From Ardenticatenales bacterium (GTDB lineage Bacteria > Chloroflexota > Anaerolineae > Promineifilales > Promineifilaceae): a stretch of DNA of 64,000 bases. The position numbers and the translations under genes were made by a program. The notes under the pieces are model-generated. The model was not told the origin of the DNA and made no database searches. It worked only from the letters and a program-made list of their open reading frames with translations. Each line of letters starts with the position of its first letter. Positions within the stretch are counted from its first letter, which is position 1. Of the stretch, positions 16,281 to 22,993 are shown in pieces. The stretch covers positions 310,001 to 374,000 of the forward strand of contig JACKBL010000006.1 in NCBI GenBank assembly GCA_020634515.1, read 5' to 3'.

Positions 16281-19250
16281 CTATTCCCCATTCCCAAACT
16301 GCCGCGCCAGCGCCTCCCACCCTTCCAGCCCACCAGGCAGCCCTAGCCGCGGCGCCAACTGCGCCAACGCCTGCAGCGCCTGCGCCAGCCCTATTTTTTT
16401 GGCCATCAGGTAGACCATCACCCAGGCCCCCACAGCTTCCTGGATCGATCCATTTTGCCGATGGATATGTCCCATATTAAAAAGCGTGGCGCACAGTCCC
16501 GCTTTGTCCCCGATTTCCTGCCAGATTTGGAGGGATTGCTGCAAATAGGCGAGGGCGGTGTCGTAGTCGCCGCGGGCGTGAGCAGTCGTGGCCATATTAT
16601 TCAGGGTGGTCCCTTCCCCCGCTTTGTCCCCGATTTCCTGACAGATTTGGAGGGATTGCTGCAAATAGGCGAGGGCGGTGTCGTAGTCGCCGCGGGCTTT
16701 GAAAATCTGGGAGATATTATTCAGGGTGGTCCCTTCCCCCGCTTTGTCCCCGATTTCCTGCCTGATGTGGCGGGATTGCTGCAAATAGGCGAGGGCGGTG
16801 TCGTAGTCGCCCAGATGAAAGTACTGTTTCCCTGTTTGTCCCAGCGCCTCCGCCTTGATCCGGGGATCGTCCGCCTCGCGGATAAGGGGGAGCCAATCCT
16901 TGAGTAGCGTCTGATAGAGGCCGGCACGGTTTAATGCGCCCACAATACGGTCCAGCGCCAGCCGGTCGGCTCGCCTTTGTTCTCCGGCTGCCTGCCACGC
17001 CTGATGTACCAGGAGCGCCTGGCTTATCTCTGGTCGTTCGCGGCGATAGACGTAATCCAGGTAAGCGGCTGCCGCGAGCCGCCACGCGCGGGCCACCGGT
17101 GGTACCCCCTGCTGCTCCAGCCAGGTCACCACGGGGTGCGGAAGCTGGTATTCATGCACCTGCCAGCGGGCATGATACTGCCGTTCCACCAGTGAAATAG
17201 CCAGCAATCGTTGCAGCAGTTGCTCCGGCGCGGGCAAATCCAACCCAATCTTCACCACACCTTCCGCCGGTACGGGTGTCTGGTACGCCCGCAACCGCGC
17301 CAACAGGTCGCGCTCCGCCGAATTCAGGTGCGCCACAATCCGCGCCAGAGCCATGTTTGTTTGCAACTCCGCGTTCGCTTCGTCCAGCGTCCGCAAGAAC
17401 GCTTCCTCTTCCGCCGCGTCCATATTCCGCATCGCGGCAGCGAAGAAATGCAGCCCGCGCCCATTGCCGTGCAGCACCCGGTGTACCTCCCGCAGCCGCT
17501 TCCGCTCGCGCAGGAATGCGGGAGGCAGATTTTGCAACAGCGCCATCTGCAAAAAGTCGCCGTAGCCGGCATGGCGCAGCGGCCAATGGTCTGCTTCCGG
17601 CCATGCCGGCCAACGCCAGCGGGAAGTAAGCAGCAGGATCAACCTCGGTCCGGCCACGCTTTGCGCTGCCGCCAGCCATGCCCGCAGACGCTCGTCTGTC
17701 AGCGCCAGCGTCTGCGCGTCTTGCACCGCCTCCAGGTTGTCGAAAAACAACACCACCCCACGCTCCTGCTCCGCCAACAACAGTCGCAGCAATAATTTGA
17801 TGCGGTCCGCCTCCTGCGTCAGCCGTCCGACGCCCCTGGTATACCGCTCTGCCTGCGTCGGGCTGAGCGTCAGCTCCATTTCCAACATAAATGCGTCCCA
17901 ATCCCCCTCCGCCCCGGCTGACCAGGCAAAAACAGTATAGCCGCGCCGCTGCAAATCTTGCGCCAGCTTGCCTGCCAGAGCGGTCTTCCCCTGCCCGCCC
18001 GGCCCCGTAATCAGCAACTGCCGCAACCCTCCCCGCCGCCAGCGACTCTTCAAATCGCGCAGTTCACTGCGCCGCCCCACAAAGCGCGGCGGCAGACTGA
18101 TCTGCTCCAGCGTCTGGTTGGTCCACGTCTGGGCTTGTGGCCGCGGCGTAAACGTCCAGGTGATCAGCGGTTGCGCCGCGTTCTGCGACACCAACGCGGG
18201 CAAGCACCACTGTCCCAGGCTCATTTCGCTTACGCCCGCCGCATCGTTTTTTAACCAGATGCTTTCCCGCAGCGGCGTGGTGATCGCCTGGCGCGCCTGC
18301 TGCAAAGCCACGTCTATGCGCTCTTTTTGCGCCAGCGCACGGCATAACGCCTGGTTAAACAAAATGCCCGCTCGCTCCAAAACCGATTCGCGCATCCCAA
18401 TCACGTGCGGAACGCCCATCTGGCTCAACCGCCACATCAACCCCTGCGTCAATGCCAGCGAACTCCCCTGCCCCGACTCGCAAGCAGACAGAACAATACC
18501 CTGCACGCTGCTGCCGAAAAAGGCCTGAGCAATCTCCTCATCCCGTACCAGATCGCTACGCCCATCGTCCGCCTCAAACTGGAAAATCGCATACGGCGGT
18601 TCTTCCATGTGCGGCGCATCATAAAATTTGCCGTGACCAAATAGAAACAGCAAATGCGGTTGGAAATCGCCCAATAATTGCTTCAAAGTAGCGAAGCGTC
18701 CATCGTCAGGCATCTCCAGTTGCACCACGCCCTCGTTCACCAGAGACGCCAACGCTTCCAGCACCAAAGCCTGTTGCTCCTCCACGCTCAACCGACTGTG
18801 TTCCGCGTCCAAATCATCAGGCAGAGAGGTGAACAACAGCACCCGCAGCGGTCCCGCTTCCGGCGCCGGGAGCGTCGTCGGCCTCGTTGGCAACTGGCGT
18901 AATAGCGTAAATGCCGGCGACTTACCCAGAAACGCATAGTCCGGGTGGTACAACACCTCCCACGGCAGTTGCTGGATAGCCGGATCATCGCTCTCAATGA
19001 CCACGCACAAAATCGCCAACCCCGCTGCCTGCCGTGCCTGCGCGAAATCTCCCGCCAACTCCGGTTCATCCGCCACGAGCGCATTCCACAGCAGAGCGCC
19101 CATATTCTCCAACGCTTCATCCGTCACCACGTCATGAAAAGCATATTTCAACGACAGATCAGCGCTGGCATGCCGCACCCACGGATACCGCTCCAACAGC
19201 CCCACCCGAGGGCGAATAACAAACGGCGTCCCACTAACAATTTTGCCCAC
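16281..19250 (-). CDS. CHAT-domain (caspase-like) STAND NTPase with TPR repeats
   Basis: A 989-residue protein. The N-terminal CHAT protease domain (about 60-355) has catalytic His206 (LFGHGKF) and Cys257 (LSACESGQG). A STAND/NB-ARC-type ATPase follows, with Walker A GPGGQGKT (about 416-423) and Walker B VVLFFDN. Helical repeats come next, then three to four C-terminal TPRs of the kinesin-light-chain type (GDYDTALAYLQQS... repeated). CHAT proteases fused to STAND modules are typical of prokaryotic conflict and cell-death signalling, in which TPRs sense and the protease is the effector; that role is inferred here. The TPR part is encoded by near-identical 120-bp DNA repeats. The gene starts at ATG 19250 and is followed at once by the sAC-like gene. 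Confidence 0.88.
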   Translation of the reverse strand: MGKIVSGTPFVIRPRVGLLERYPWVRHASADLSLKYAFHDVVTDEALENMGALLWNALVADEPELAGDFAQARQAAGLAILCVVIESDDPAIQQLPWEVLYHPDYAFLGKSPAFTLLRQLPTRPTTLPAPEAGPLRVLLFTSLPDDLDAEHSRLSVEEQQALVLEALASLVNEGVVQLEMPDDGRFATLKQLLGDFQPHLLFLFGHGKFYDAPHMEEPPYAIFQFEADDGRSDLVRDEEIAQAFFGSSVQGIVLSACESGQGSSLALTQGLMWRLSQMGVPHVIGMRESVLERAGILFNQALCRALAQKERIDVALQQARQAITTPLRESIWLKNDAAGVSEMSLGQWCLPALVSQNAAQPLITWTFTPRPQAQTWTNQTLEQISLPPRFVGRRSELRDLKSRWRRGGLRQLLITGPGGQGKTALAGKLAQDLQRRGYTVFAWSAGAEGDWDAFMLEMELTLSPTQAERYTRGVGRLTQEADRIKLLLRLLLAEQERGVVLFFDNLEAVQDAQTLALTDERLRAWLAAAQSVAGPRLILLLTSRWRWPAWPEADHWPLRHAGYGDFLQMALLQNLPPAFLRERKRLREVHRVLHGNGRGLHFFAAAMRNMDAAEEEAFLRTLDEANAELQTNMALARIVAHLNSAERDLLARLRAYQTPVPAEGVVKIGLDLPAPEQLLQRLLAISLVERQYHARWQVHEYQLPHPVVTWLEQQGVPPVARAWRLAAAAYLDYVYRRERPEISQALLVHQAWQAAGEQRRADRLALDRIVGALNRAGLYQTLLKDWLPLIREADDPRIKAEALGQTGKQYFHLGDYDTALAYLQQSRHIRQEIGDKAGEGTTLNNISQIFKARGDYDTALAYLQQSLQICQEIGDKAGEGTTLNNMATTAHARGDYDTALAYLQQSLQIWQEIGDKAGLCATLFNMGHIHRQNGSIQEAVGAWVMVYLMAKKIGLAQALQALAQLAPRLGLPGGLEGWEALARQFGNGE
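16501..16860. repeat. 120-bp tandem DNA repeats within the TPR region of the CHAT gene
   Basis: Units start at 16501, 16621 and 16741 with exact 120-bp spacing (40 codons, one TPR each). The first 80 bases of the units are almost identical, with only a few substitutions. This indicates recent duplication of TPR units rather than ancient repeats. Confidence 0.95.
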
Positions 19251-19265
19251 AACTTCCTCCTGACT

Positions 19266-19402
19266 CGCCGCAATTCAACGAATTGCGCCACAAACCGCGC
19301 AAATCAACGAATTGCGCCACAACCCGTAGGACAATTCGCCAGAATTGTCCGCAAATCAGCGAATTGCACCACAAACCGCAGGACAATTCGCCGGAATTGT
19401 CC
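19266..19402. repeat. REP cluster 1, downstream of the RAYT gene
   Basis: Complete REPs start at 19326 (GTAGGACAATTC then GAATTGTCC) and 19378. Half-sites of the form CAATTCAACGAATTGCGCCAC lie around 19270-19320 and 19352-19372. The units have a GTAG-type foot followed by a GGACAATTC/GAATTGTCC hairpin. Confidence 0.85.
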
Positions 19403-19425
19403 CCCTCGCAAATCAGCGAACTGCG

Positions 19426-20073
19426 CTACAAATAACGGGCAAATGTCCACTCCCATTCGTCCCACTCGGAAACAAGCCCCGCCCTAACAGGATTCTGCAA
19501 GATGTACTCCCGAATTCTCACCAACTCAGCCTCATCACGAACAACATGATCGTAACTCTCCTCTTGCCAGAATTTTCCCCGACGCTGCAACAAATTATTC
19601 GCCTGATTAGCCGTAAACAGCTTGAGAGAGTGCATGATTGACGAAAGACTGTGATACTCGCCATCACCTTTTTGCAACGGAGAAAACATAACGTGGACGT
19701 GATTGCTCATAATACAAAAGCTATCCAGATCGTAAACTCGCTGGTGTCGGTAGTGAAGGCTATCCACCACAACCTGAGCTATTGCTATCTGTTTCAGCCA
19801 GTGTGGGCCATCCGTAGTGTTGTCAAGATATTGATCAACGTTGGCAAAGAACCGCTTCTGTTCGCGGTACTCTGCTTGTTGTCGCAACAACGATCCCAGA
19901 GTGGATTGGTTTTGCACAGCGGCGAGACGATCTTCGTATGTCCGGCGTAGCATGTGGCGCACATGGGCGGGAAGTGAACCCGCAAGACGGAAAGTGACAA
20001 ATAAAGTCGCACCGGGGGGTTGAATGTGGGGTAGATGGCGGCGATAGGTATGGTTATATCGAAGTTTGTTCAT
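19426..20073 (-). CDS. REP-associated tyrosine transposase (RAYT, Y1/HUH family)
   Basis: A 215-residue single-strand DNA transposase-like protein. It has the HUH metal motif H125-V-H127 (SNHVHVMF), the N-terminal family start (RRHLPHIQPPGATLFVTFRL) and the C-terminal signature REYILQNPVRAGLV. The likely nucleophile is the Tyr of EESYDHVV (about 174). RAYTs are domesticated relatives of IS200/IS605 TnpA that bind and process REP hairpins carrying a GTAG foot. Exactly such elements flank this gene: 19266-19402 downstream, 20081-20159 immediately upstream and 20965-21143 beyond the next two genes. Enzyme and substrate thus form a compact REPtron-like unit. The gene is AT-richer than its neighbours. 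Confidence 0.92.
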   Translation of the reverse strand: MNKLRYNHTYRRHLPHIQPPGATLFVTFRLAGSLPAHVRHMLRRTYEDRLAAVQNQSTLGSLLRQQAEYREQKRFFANVDQYLDNTTDGPHWLKQIAIAQVVVDSLHYRHQRVYDLDSFCIMSNHVHVMFSPLQKGDGEYHSLSSIMHSLKLFTANQANNLLQRRGKFWQEESYDHVVRDEAELVRIREYILQNPVRAGLVSEWDEWEWTFARYL

Positions 20074-20080
20074 GTTATAC

Positions 20081-20159
20081 GGGACAATTCAGCGAATTGT
20101 CCTACAGGAGACAATTCAGCGAATTGTCCTACAGGAGACAATTCGGCGAATTGTCCTAC
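20081..20159. repeat. REP cluster 2, immediately upstream of the RAYT gene
   Basis: Three head-to-tail REPs at about 27-bp spacing (20081-20105, 20107-20132 and 20134-20159). Each is a GACAATTC/GAATTGTC hairpin ending in CTAC, the complement of the GTAG foot. The last copy touches the stop codon of the zinc-ribbon gene. Confidence 0.92.
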
Positions 20160-20434
20160 AGGGGTGTGTGAGCAGGGTCGGCGGTGGGTAAGATGTCTGG
20201 TAGGGCGTATGTTTCCGCGAGGGGGTGTTGCTTTGTCTCCGCCCCCTGGTAGATTTCAACGACAGGAGGGCGAAATGGGGCCAGGTCTATGACACCTTCA
20301 AAACCGCAGAAGGGGCACTCCTCCGTAAAGCGGGGGCGTAAATCACGCAGATCACGCAAGAGGCTATATTCGCGCTCGCAGTTCCAACACTTAAACTTAA
20401 GACGTCTGGTCAGGGGATTATCCATAATTATCAT
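20156..20434 (-). CDS. Small zinc-ribbon protein, unknown function
   Basis: A 92-residue protein. The N-terminal half carries two Cys pairs, CWNC (16-19) and CPFC (40-43), spaced as in a zinc ribbon. The C-terminal half is Pro-rich and probably disordered. I do not recognise a specific family. It lies 39 bp downstream of, and in the same direction as, the 2TM protein gene, and its 3' end abuts a REP cluster. A MIIMDN start gives two nearby ATGs. The function is unknown; a nucleic-acid or protein adaptor partnered with the 2TM protein is possible. Confidence 0.65.
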   Translation of the reverse strand: MIIMDNPLTRRLKFKCWNCEREYSLLRDLRDLRPRFTEECPFCGFEGVIDLAPFRPPVVEIYQGAETKQHPLAETYALPDILPTADPAHTPL

Positions 20435-20473
20435 GTCCTTCCTTCGCTATGGCACAAACCTGGCCTACTTCTT

Positions 20474-20920
20474 TCAAAACAAGAGAAACACGGAACTCAA
20501 GGTTCCTACGGTGAAAAAGGTGATGGAAGCTATTAACAGGCGTCGTTTGTATTGGGCGCTTTTGTGGAAAAAGGCTTCCAAACCTAAAGGCTCATCTTGT
20601 TTCACAGGGTCGCCCTTAAATACTTTGGGGTCTACACGCCAGTTACGGGGAATCAAACTGATTAAGGTTAGCAGCAGGGCCAAAAACCAGCAGCCAAATG
20701 TAATATAGAGCCATTTATCTACTGTAACCACTGCCTTTTCTCCCTGTGTCAATTTTAGCACAGTTGCATAGAGGCCAGGAATGGCAAGTTCCAGCGTGAC
20801 CAATTGTTGTCCTAACTTGTCCATAAGCTCGCTTTGAGCAGCATACCGCTCGTAAAACTTATCGCGCAATATTTTTTCGCTGCTGTTTAGGGGGCGTGTG
20901 ATGATAGGTTGATCGTCCAT
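20474..20920 (-). CDS. Two-transmembrane-segment protein, unknown function
   Basis: A protein of about 148 residues (ATG 20920; an in-frame TTG at 20956 would add 12). A charged helical N-terminus (about 1-60, KILRDKFYERYAAQSELMDKL) precedes membrane segment 1 (WLYITFGCWFLALLLTLISLI). A cytosolic stretch of about 40 residues follows, and then C-terminal segment 2 (LLIASITFFTVGTLSSVFLLF). Its layout resembles small 2TM effectors found in conflict systems, but I see no diagnostic SLATT motif. It appears to form a two-gene unit with the zinc-ribbon protein, bounded on both sides by REPs. No ribosome site clearly decides the start. Confidence 0.6.
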   Translation of the reverse strand: MDDQPIITRPLNSSEKILRDKFYERYAAQSELMDKLGQQLVTLELAIPGLYATVLKLTQGEKAVVTVDKWLYITFGCWFLALLLTLISLIPRNWRVDPKVFKGDPVKQDEPLGLEAFFHKSAQYKRRLLIASITFFTVGTLSSVFLLF

Positions 20921-20964
20921 TGGCTTATTATGGCTGATATGGAGGCGAGTTGCCAAGTAAGCGC

Positions 20965-21143
20965 GACAATTCGGCGAATTGTCCTACGGTCGTTGTAGCG
21001 CAATTCGCTGAAACGGGACAATTCAGCGAATTGTCCTACGGTTGTTTTAGCGCAATTCGCTGAAACGGGACAATTCAGCGAATTGTCCTACGGTCGTTGT
21101 AGCGCAATTCGCTGAAACGGGACAATTCAGCGAATTGTCCTAC
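20965..21143. repeat. REP cluster 3: tandem BIME with 52-bp period
   Basis: REP hairpins lie at 20965-20987, 21015-21039, 21067-21091 and 21119-21143, all ending in CTAC. The last three are exactly 52 bp apart. Between them is an oppositely oriented half-element, TAGCGCAATTCGCTGAAAC. The alternating head-to-head arrangement is that of a BIME mosaic element. It fills the gap between the 2TM gene and the terminator of the next gene. Confidence 0.92.
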
Positions 21144-21152
21144 GGTGAAAAA

Positions 21153-21190
21153 GGGAAAAATGCCCGATGGAACGGTTTCCATCGGGCATT
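21153..21190 (-). terminator. Rho-independent terminator of the secreted-protein gene
   Basis: A perfect 14-bp stem (AATGCCCGATGGAA at 21159-21172 with 21177-21190) around a 4-nt loop. On the minus strand it is followed by TTTTTCCCTTTTT. It lies 35 bp after the minus-strand gene that ends at 21225. Confidence 0.9.
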
Positions 21191-21224
21191 TTCGGTTTGG
21201 CGGGCTGTTGGTACGGGCTTCTTC

Positions 21225-22778
21225 CTAGTCGAGCGGGGTGATCTGGTAGTAATCTACGTACCAGTGGGAGGGGCGGTACTCATCGGTGGAGGCAAAGAGG
21301 CCGAAGTAGGGGTCGTTGATGTATGATGTGTCGGAGGTGTGACCGTGCCAGACGCCATCCACGTAGAAGGTGAGGCCCGTATCGCGGACTTCAATGCGAT
21401 AGGTGTGCCAGTTGGGGACGGGTTCGTTGCCGGTGAGGCTCTCTTCCTCAAACCAGACGCTATAGTCGTAGCTGAGGCGCTTGAGGGCAGAGCCGCCGCA
21501 TTCGGGGCAGAAGTCGAGGTAGTCCACGCGCTCAAAGAGGAGCTTGTGCGGACCGTGGTAGATGACGTTGAAGTTGTAGAAGTGGTTGAAGCAGTTGTCG
21601 GTTTCGTAAACGTTGCCGATTTCGGGGCAGGCATCGCCGTTCCAATCGCCGCCGAGGATGGCCCCGTGGCTGACGAGGTTGGGCGGGACGCCGGCGCCTT
21701 TGACGAGTTGCGCCTGGTATTCGATGACGTAGGGAGGTGTGGGGGCCTGGCGCAGGGGGCTGGTGACGAACCAATCCCAACGGTCGTTCATCATCAGTTC
21801 CAGGTAGCCGCCGTCAATGTAGGTGGAGCGGGGATGACGGTCGTAGTCTTCGGGAACCCATAATGAGGTGCGGCGGACGGTCCAGCCTGTGCCGGCATCG
21901 TCGAAATCATCACGATACCCGCCCACGACCTGCTGCACATTCGACCACGTCCCTTCCCCAAACGTCCCCACGGCGCGCACGCGATAGAAATACGCATTAT
22001 CCGGGGACAAAGGCTGCGTCACCTGCGCCGAAGTCGTATCGCCCACGCTGTAACTGGTGAACGCGGCAAAATCCGCCGTGTGGGATTCATGAATCTCGTA
22101 ACCCTCAATGCCGCTGCCCATGCCCATCCAGGTAAGAAGCCATTGGTTGCTGGCGCTGGGGCGGGAAATGGGATTGAGGGTGACGTAGGGGAACGATTTG
22201 GAGAGGACGGGCAGGGCGACCATGTAGGAATCGGACACGGGCACGTCAATGATGGTCGTGGCGGCGCTGCGCGTGATCACGGCGCCCGCGCCGGCGATCA
22301 TGGCCGTATTGGTGACCATATCGCCGGCAATGAGGTCGTCGGCCAGGGTTGCCTGGAAGGTGATGGTCACCCAGTCGTGTGGGGCGATAATGCCCGTCCA
22401 GGTGATTATGCCGGCATTATAAAGGCCATATGAAGCTTCGGGAAAAGTGAGACTATCGGTGATGTAGGTCAGTTCCGCCGGCAACGTGTCCGTTACCCAC
22501 GCATCCAAAACGGGCGAGGCGGCATTGTTACTGATGGCAATCGTGTATTGCAGCACCGCCGCCGCCGCCGCTTCATCTAGATCAACCTGCTTTTGTGAGC
22601 CGGTGAGCGCATCCGGCGATAGCACCTCCGCCGGCGTTTCCTCCGTGGCCGGTGTGCCGGCATCTTGCGCAAAAACCGCGCGCAGCAAAACAAGCGTTAG
22701 CGCCGCCGCCATCATCAGCGTGAGCAGAACACGCCCGATGTGCTTTGGCAGTTGCCCCGAGGGGATATTAAGCATCAT
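21225..22778 (-). CDS. Secreted multidomain protein (DUF11-like, Fn3-like, LamG-like)
   Basis: A 517-residue exported protein. The signal sequence is at about 17-38 (LTLMMAAALTLVLLRAVFAQ). A DUF11-type adhesion repeat follows (about 60-175, TNTAMI motif), then a fibronectin-III-like module (about 195-285, with YFYRVRAVG). The C-terminal concanavalin-like/LamG-type beta-sandwich (about 290-515) contains paired Cys residues (CPECGG) and HTYRIEVRDTGLTFYVDG. It probably acts on the cell surface or in the matrix, perhaps binding carbohydrate; I infer no enzymatic motif. GGAGG (22784-22788) precedes two ATGs, 22778 and 22775. It is monocistronic with its own terminator. Confidence 0.8.
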   Translation of the reverse strand: MMLNIPSGQLPKHIGRVLLTLMMAAALTLVLLRAVFAQDAGTPATEETPAEVLSPDALTGSQKQVDLDEAAAAAVLQYTIAISNNAASPVLDAWVTDTLPAELTYITDSLTFPEASYGLYNAGIITWTGIIAPHDWVTITFQATLADDLIAGDMVTNTAMIAGAGAVITRSAATTIIDVPVSDSYMVALPVLSKSFPYVTLNPISRPSASNQWLLTWMGMGSGIEGYEIHESHTADFAAFTSYSVGDTTSAQVTQPLSPDNAYFYRVRAVGTFGEGTWSNVQQVVGGYRDDFDDAGTGWTVRRTSLWVPEDYDRHPRSTYIDGGYLELMMNDRWDWFVTSPLRQAPTPPYVIEYQAQLVKGAGVPPNLVSHGAILGGDWNGDACPEIGNVYETDNCFNHFYNFNVIYHGPHKLLFERVDYLDFCPECGGSALKRLSYDYSVWFEEESLTGNEPVPNWHTYRIEVRDTGLTFYVDGVWHGHTSDTSYINDPYFGLFASTDEYRPSHWYVDYYQITPLD

Positions 22779-22993
22779 TCATACCTCCATACAGGTCTGA
22801 GGGTGCGCCAGATAATCTGGCGTGCGCCAGGTATTCTGGCAAGGCAAGTTAATTTCCACCGCGGCATCGAACCGCGCACGCGGCCACGGGTGGTTGTTAG
22901 AAAGGGTGAAGCTGATAATGGATTGTCCCTTTTGGCGGCTGAAAAACAGGACGTTTTGGTGACGATTCCCGTTCTGGCAGCCAGCGGGATATA
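22779..22993. other. Intergenic region with two tandem short hairpins
   Basis: Two near-repeats, GCGCCAGATAATCTGGCG and GCGCCAGGTATTCTGGC, lie side by side at about 22803-22843, each a short stem. They sit upstream of the secreted-protein gene, where they could affect its leader. Nothing else is visible. Confidence 0.4.

Noticed and set aside
20081..20159. Possible CRISPR array
   Set aside because: Repeats are short palindromes at 27-bp spacing with no unique spacers, there are no cas genes, and the elements match REPs with a GTAG foot.
20965..21143. Possible CRISPR array or origin iterons
   Set aside because: The 52-bp period contains no unique spacer, the units are nearly identical and inverted half-elements alternate. 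A BIME explains it better, and no replication gene is adjacent.
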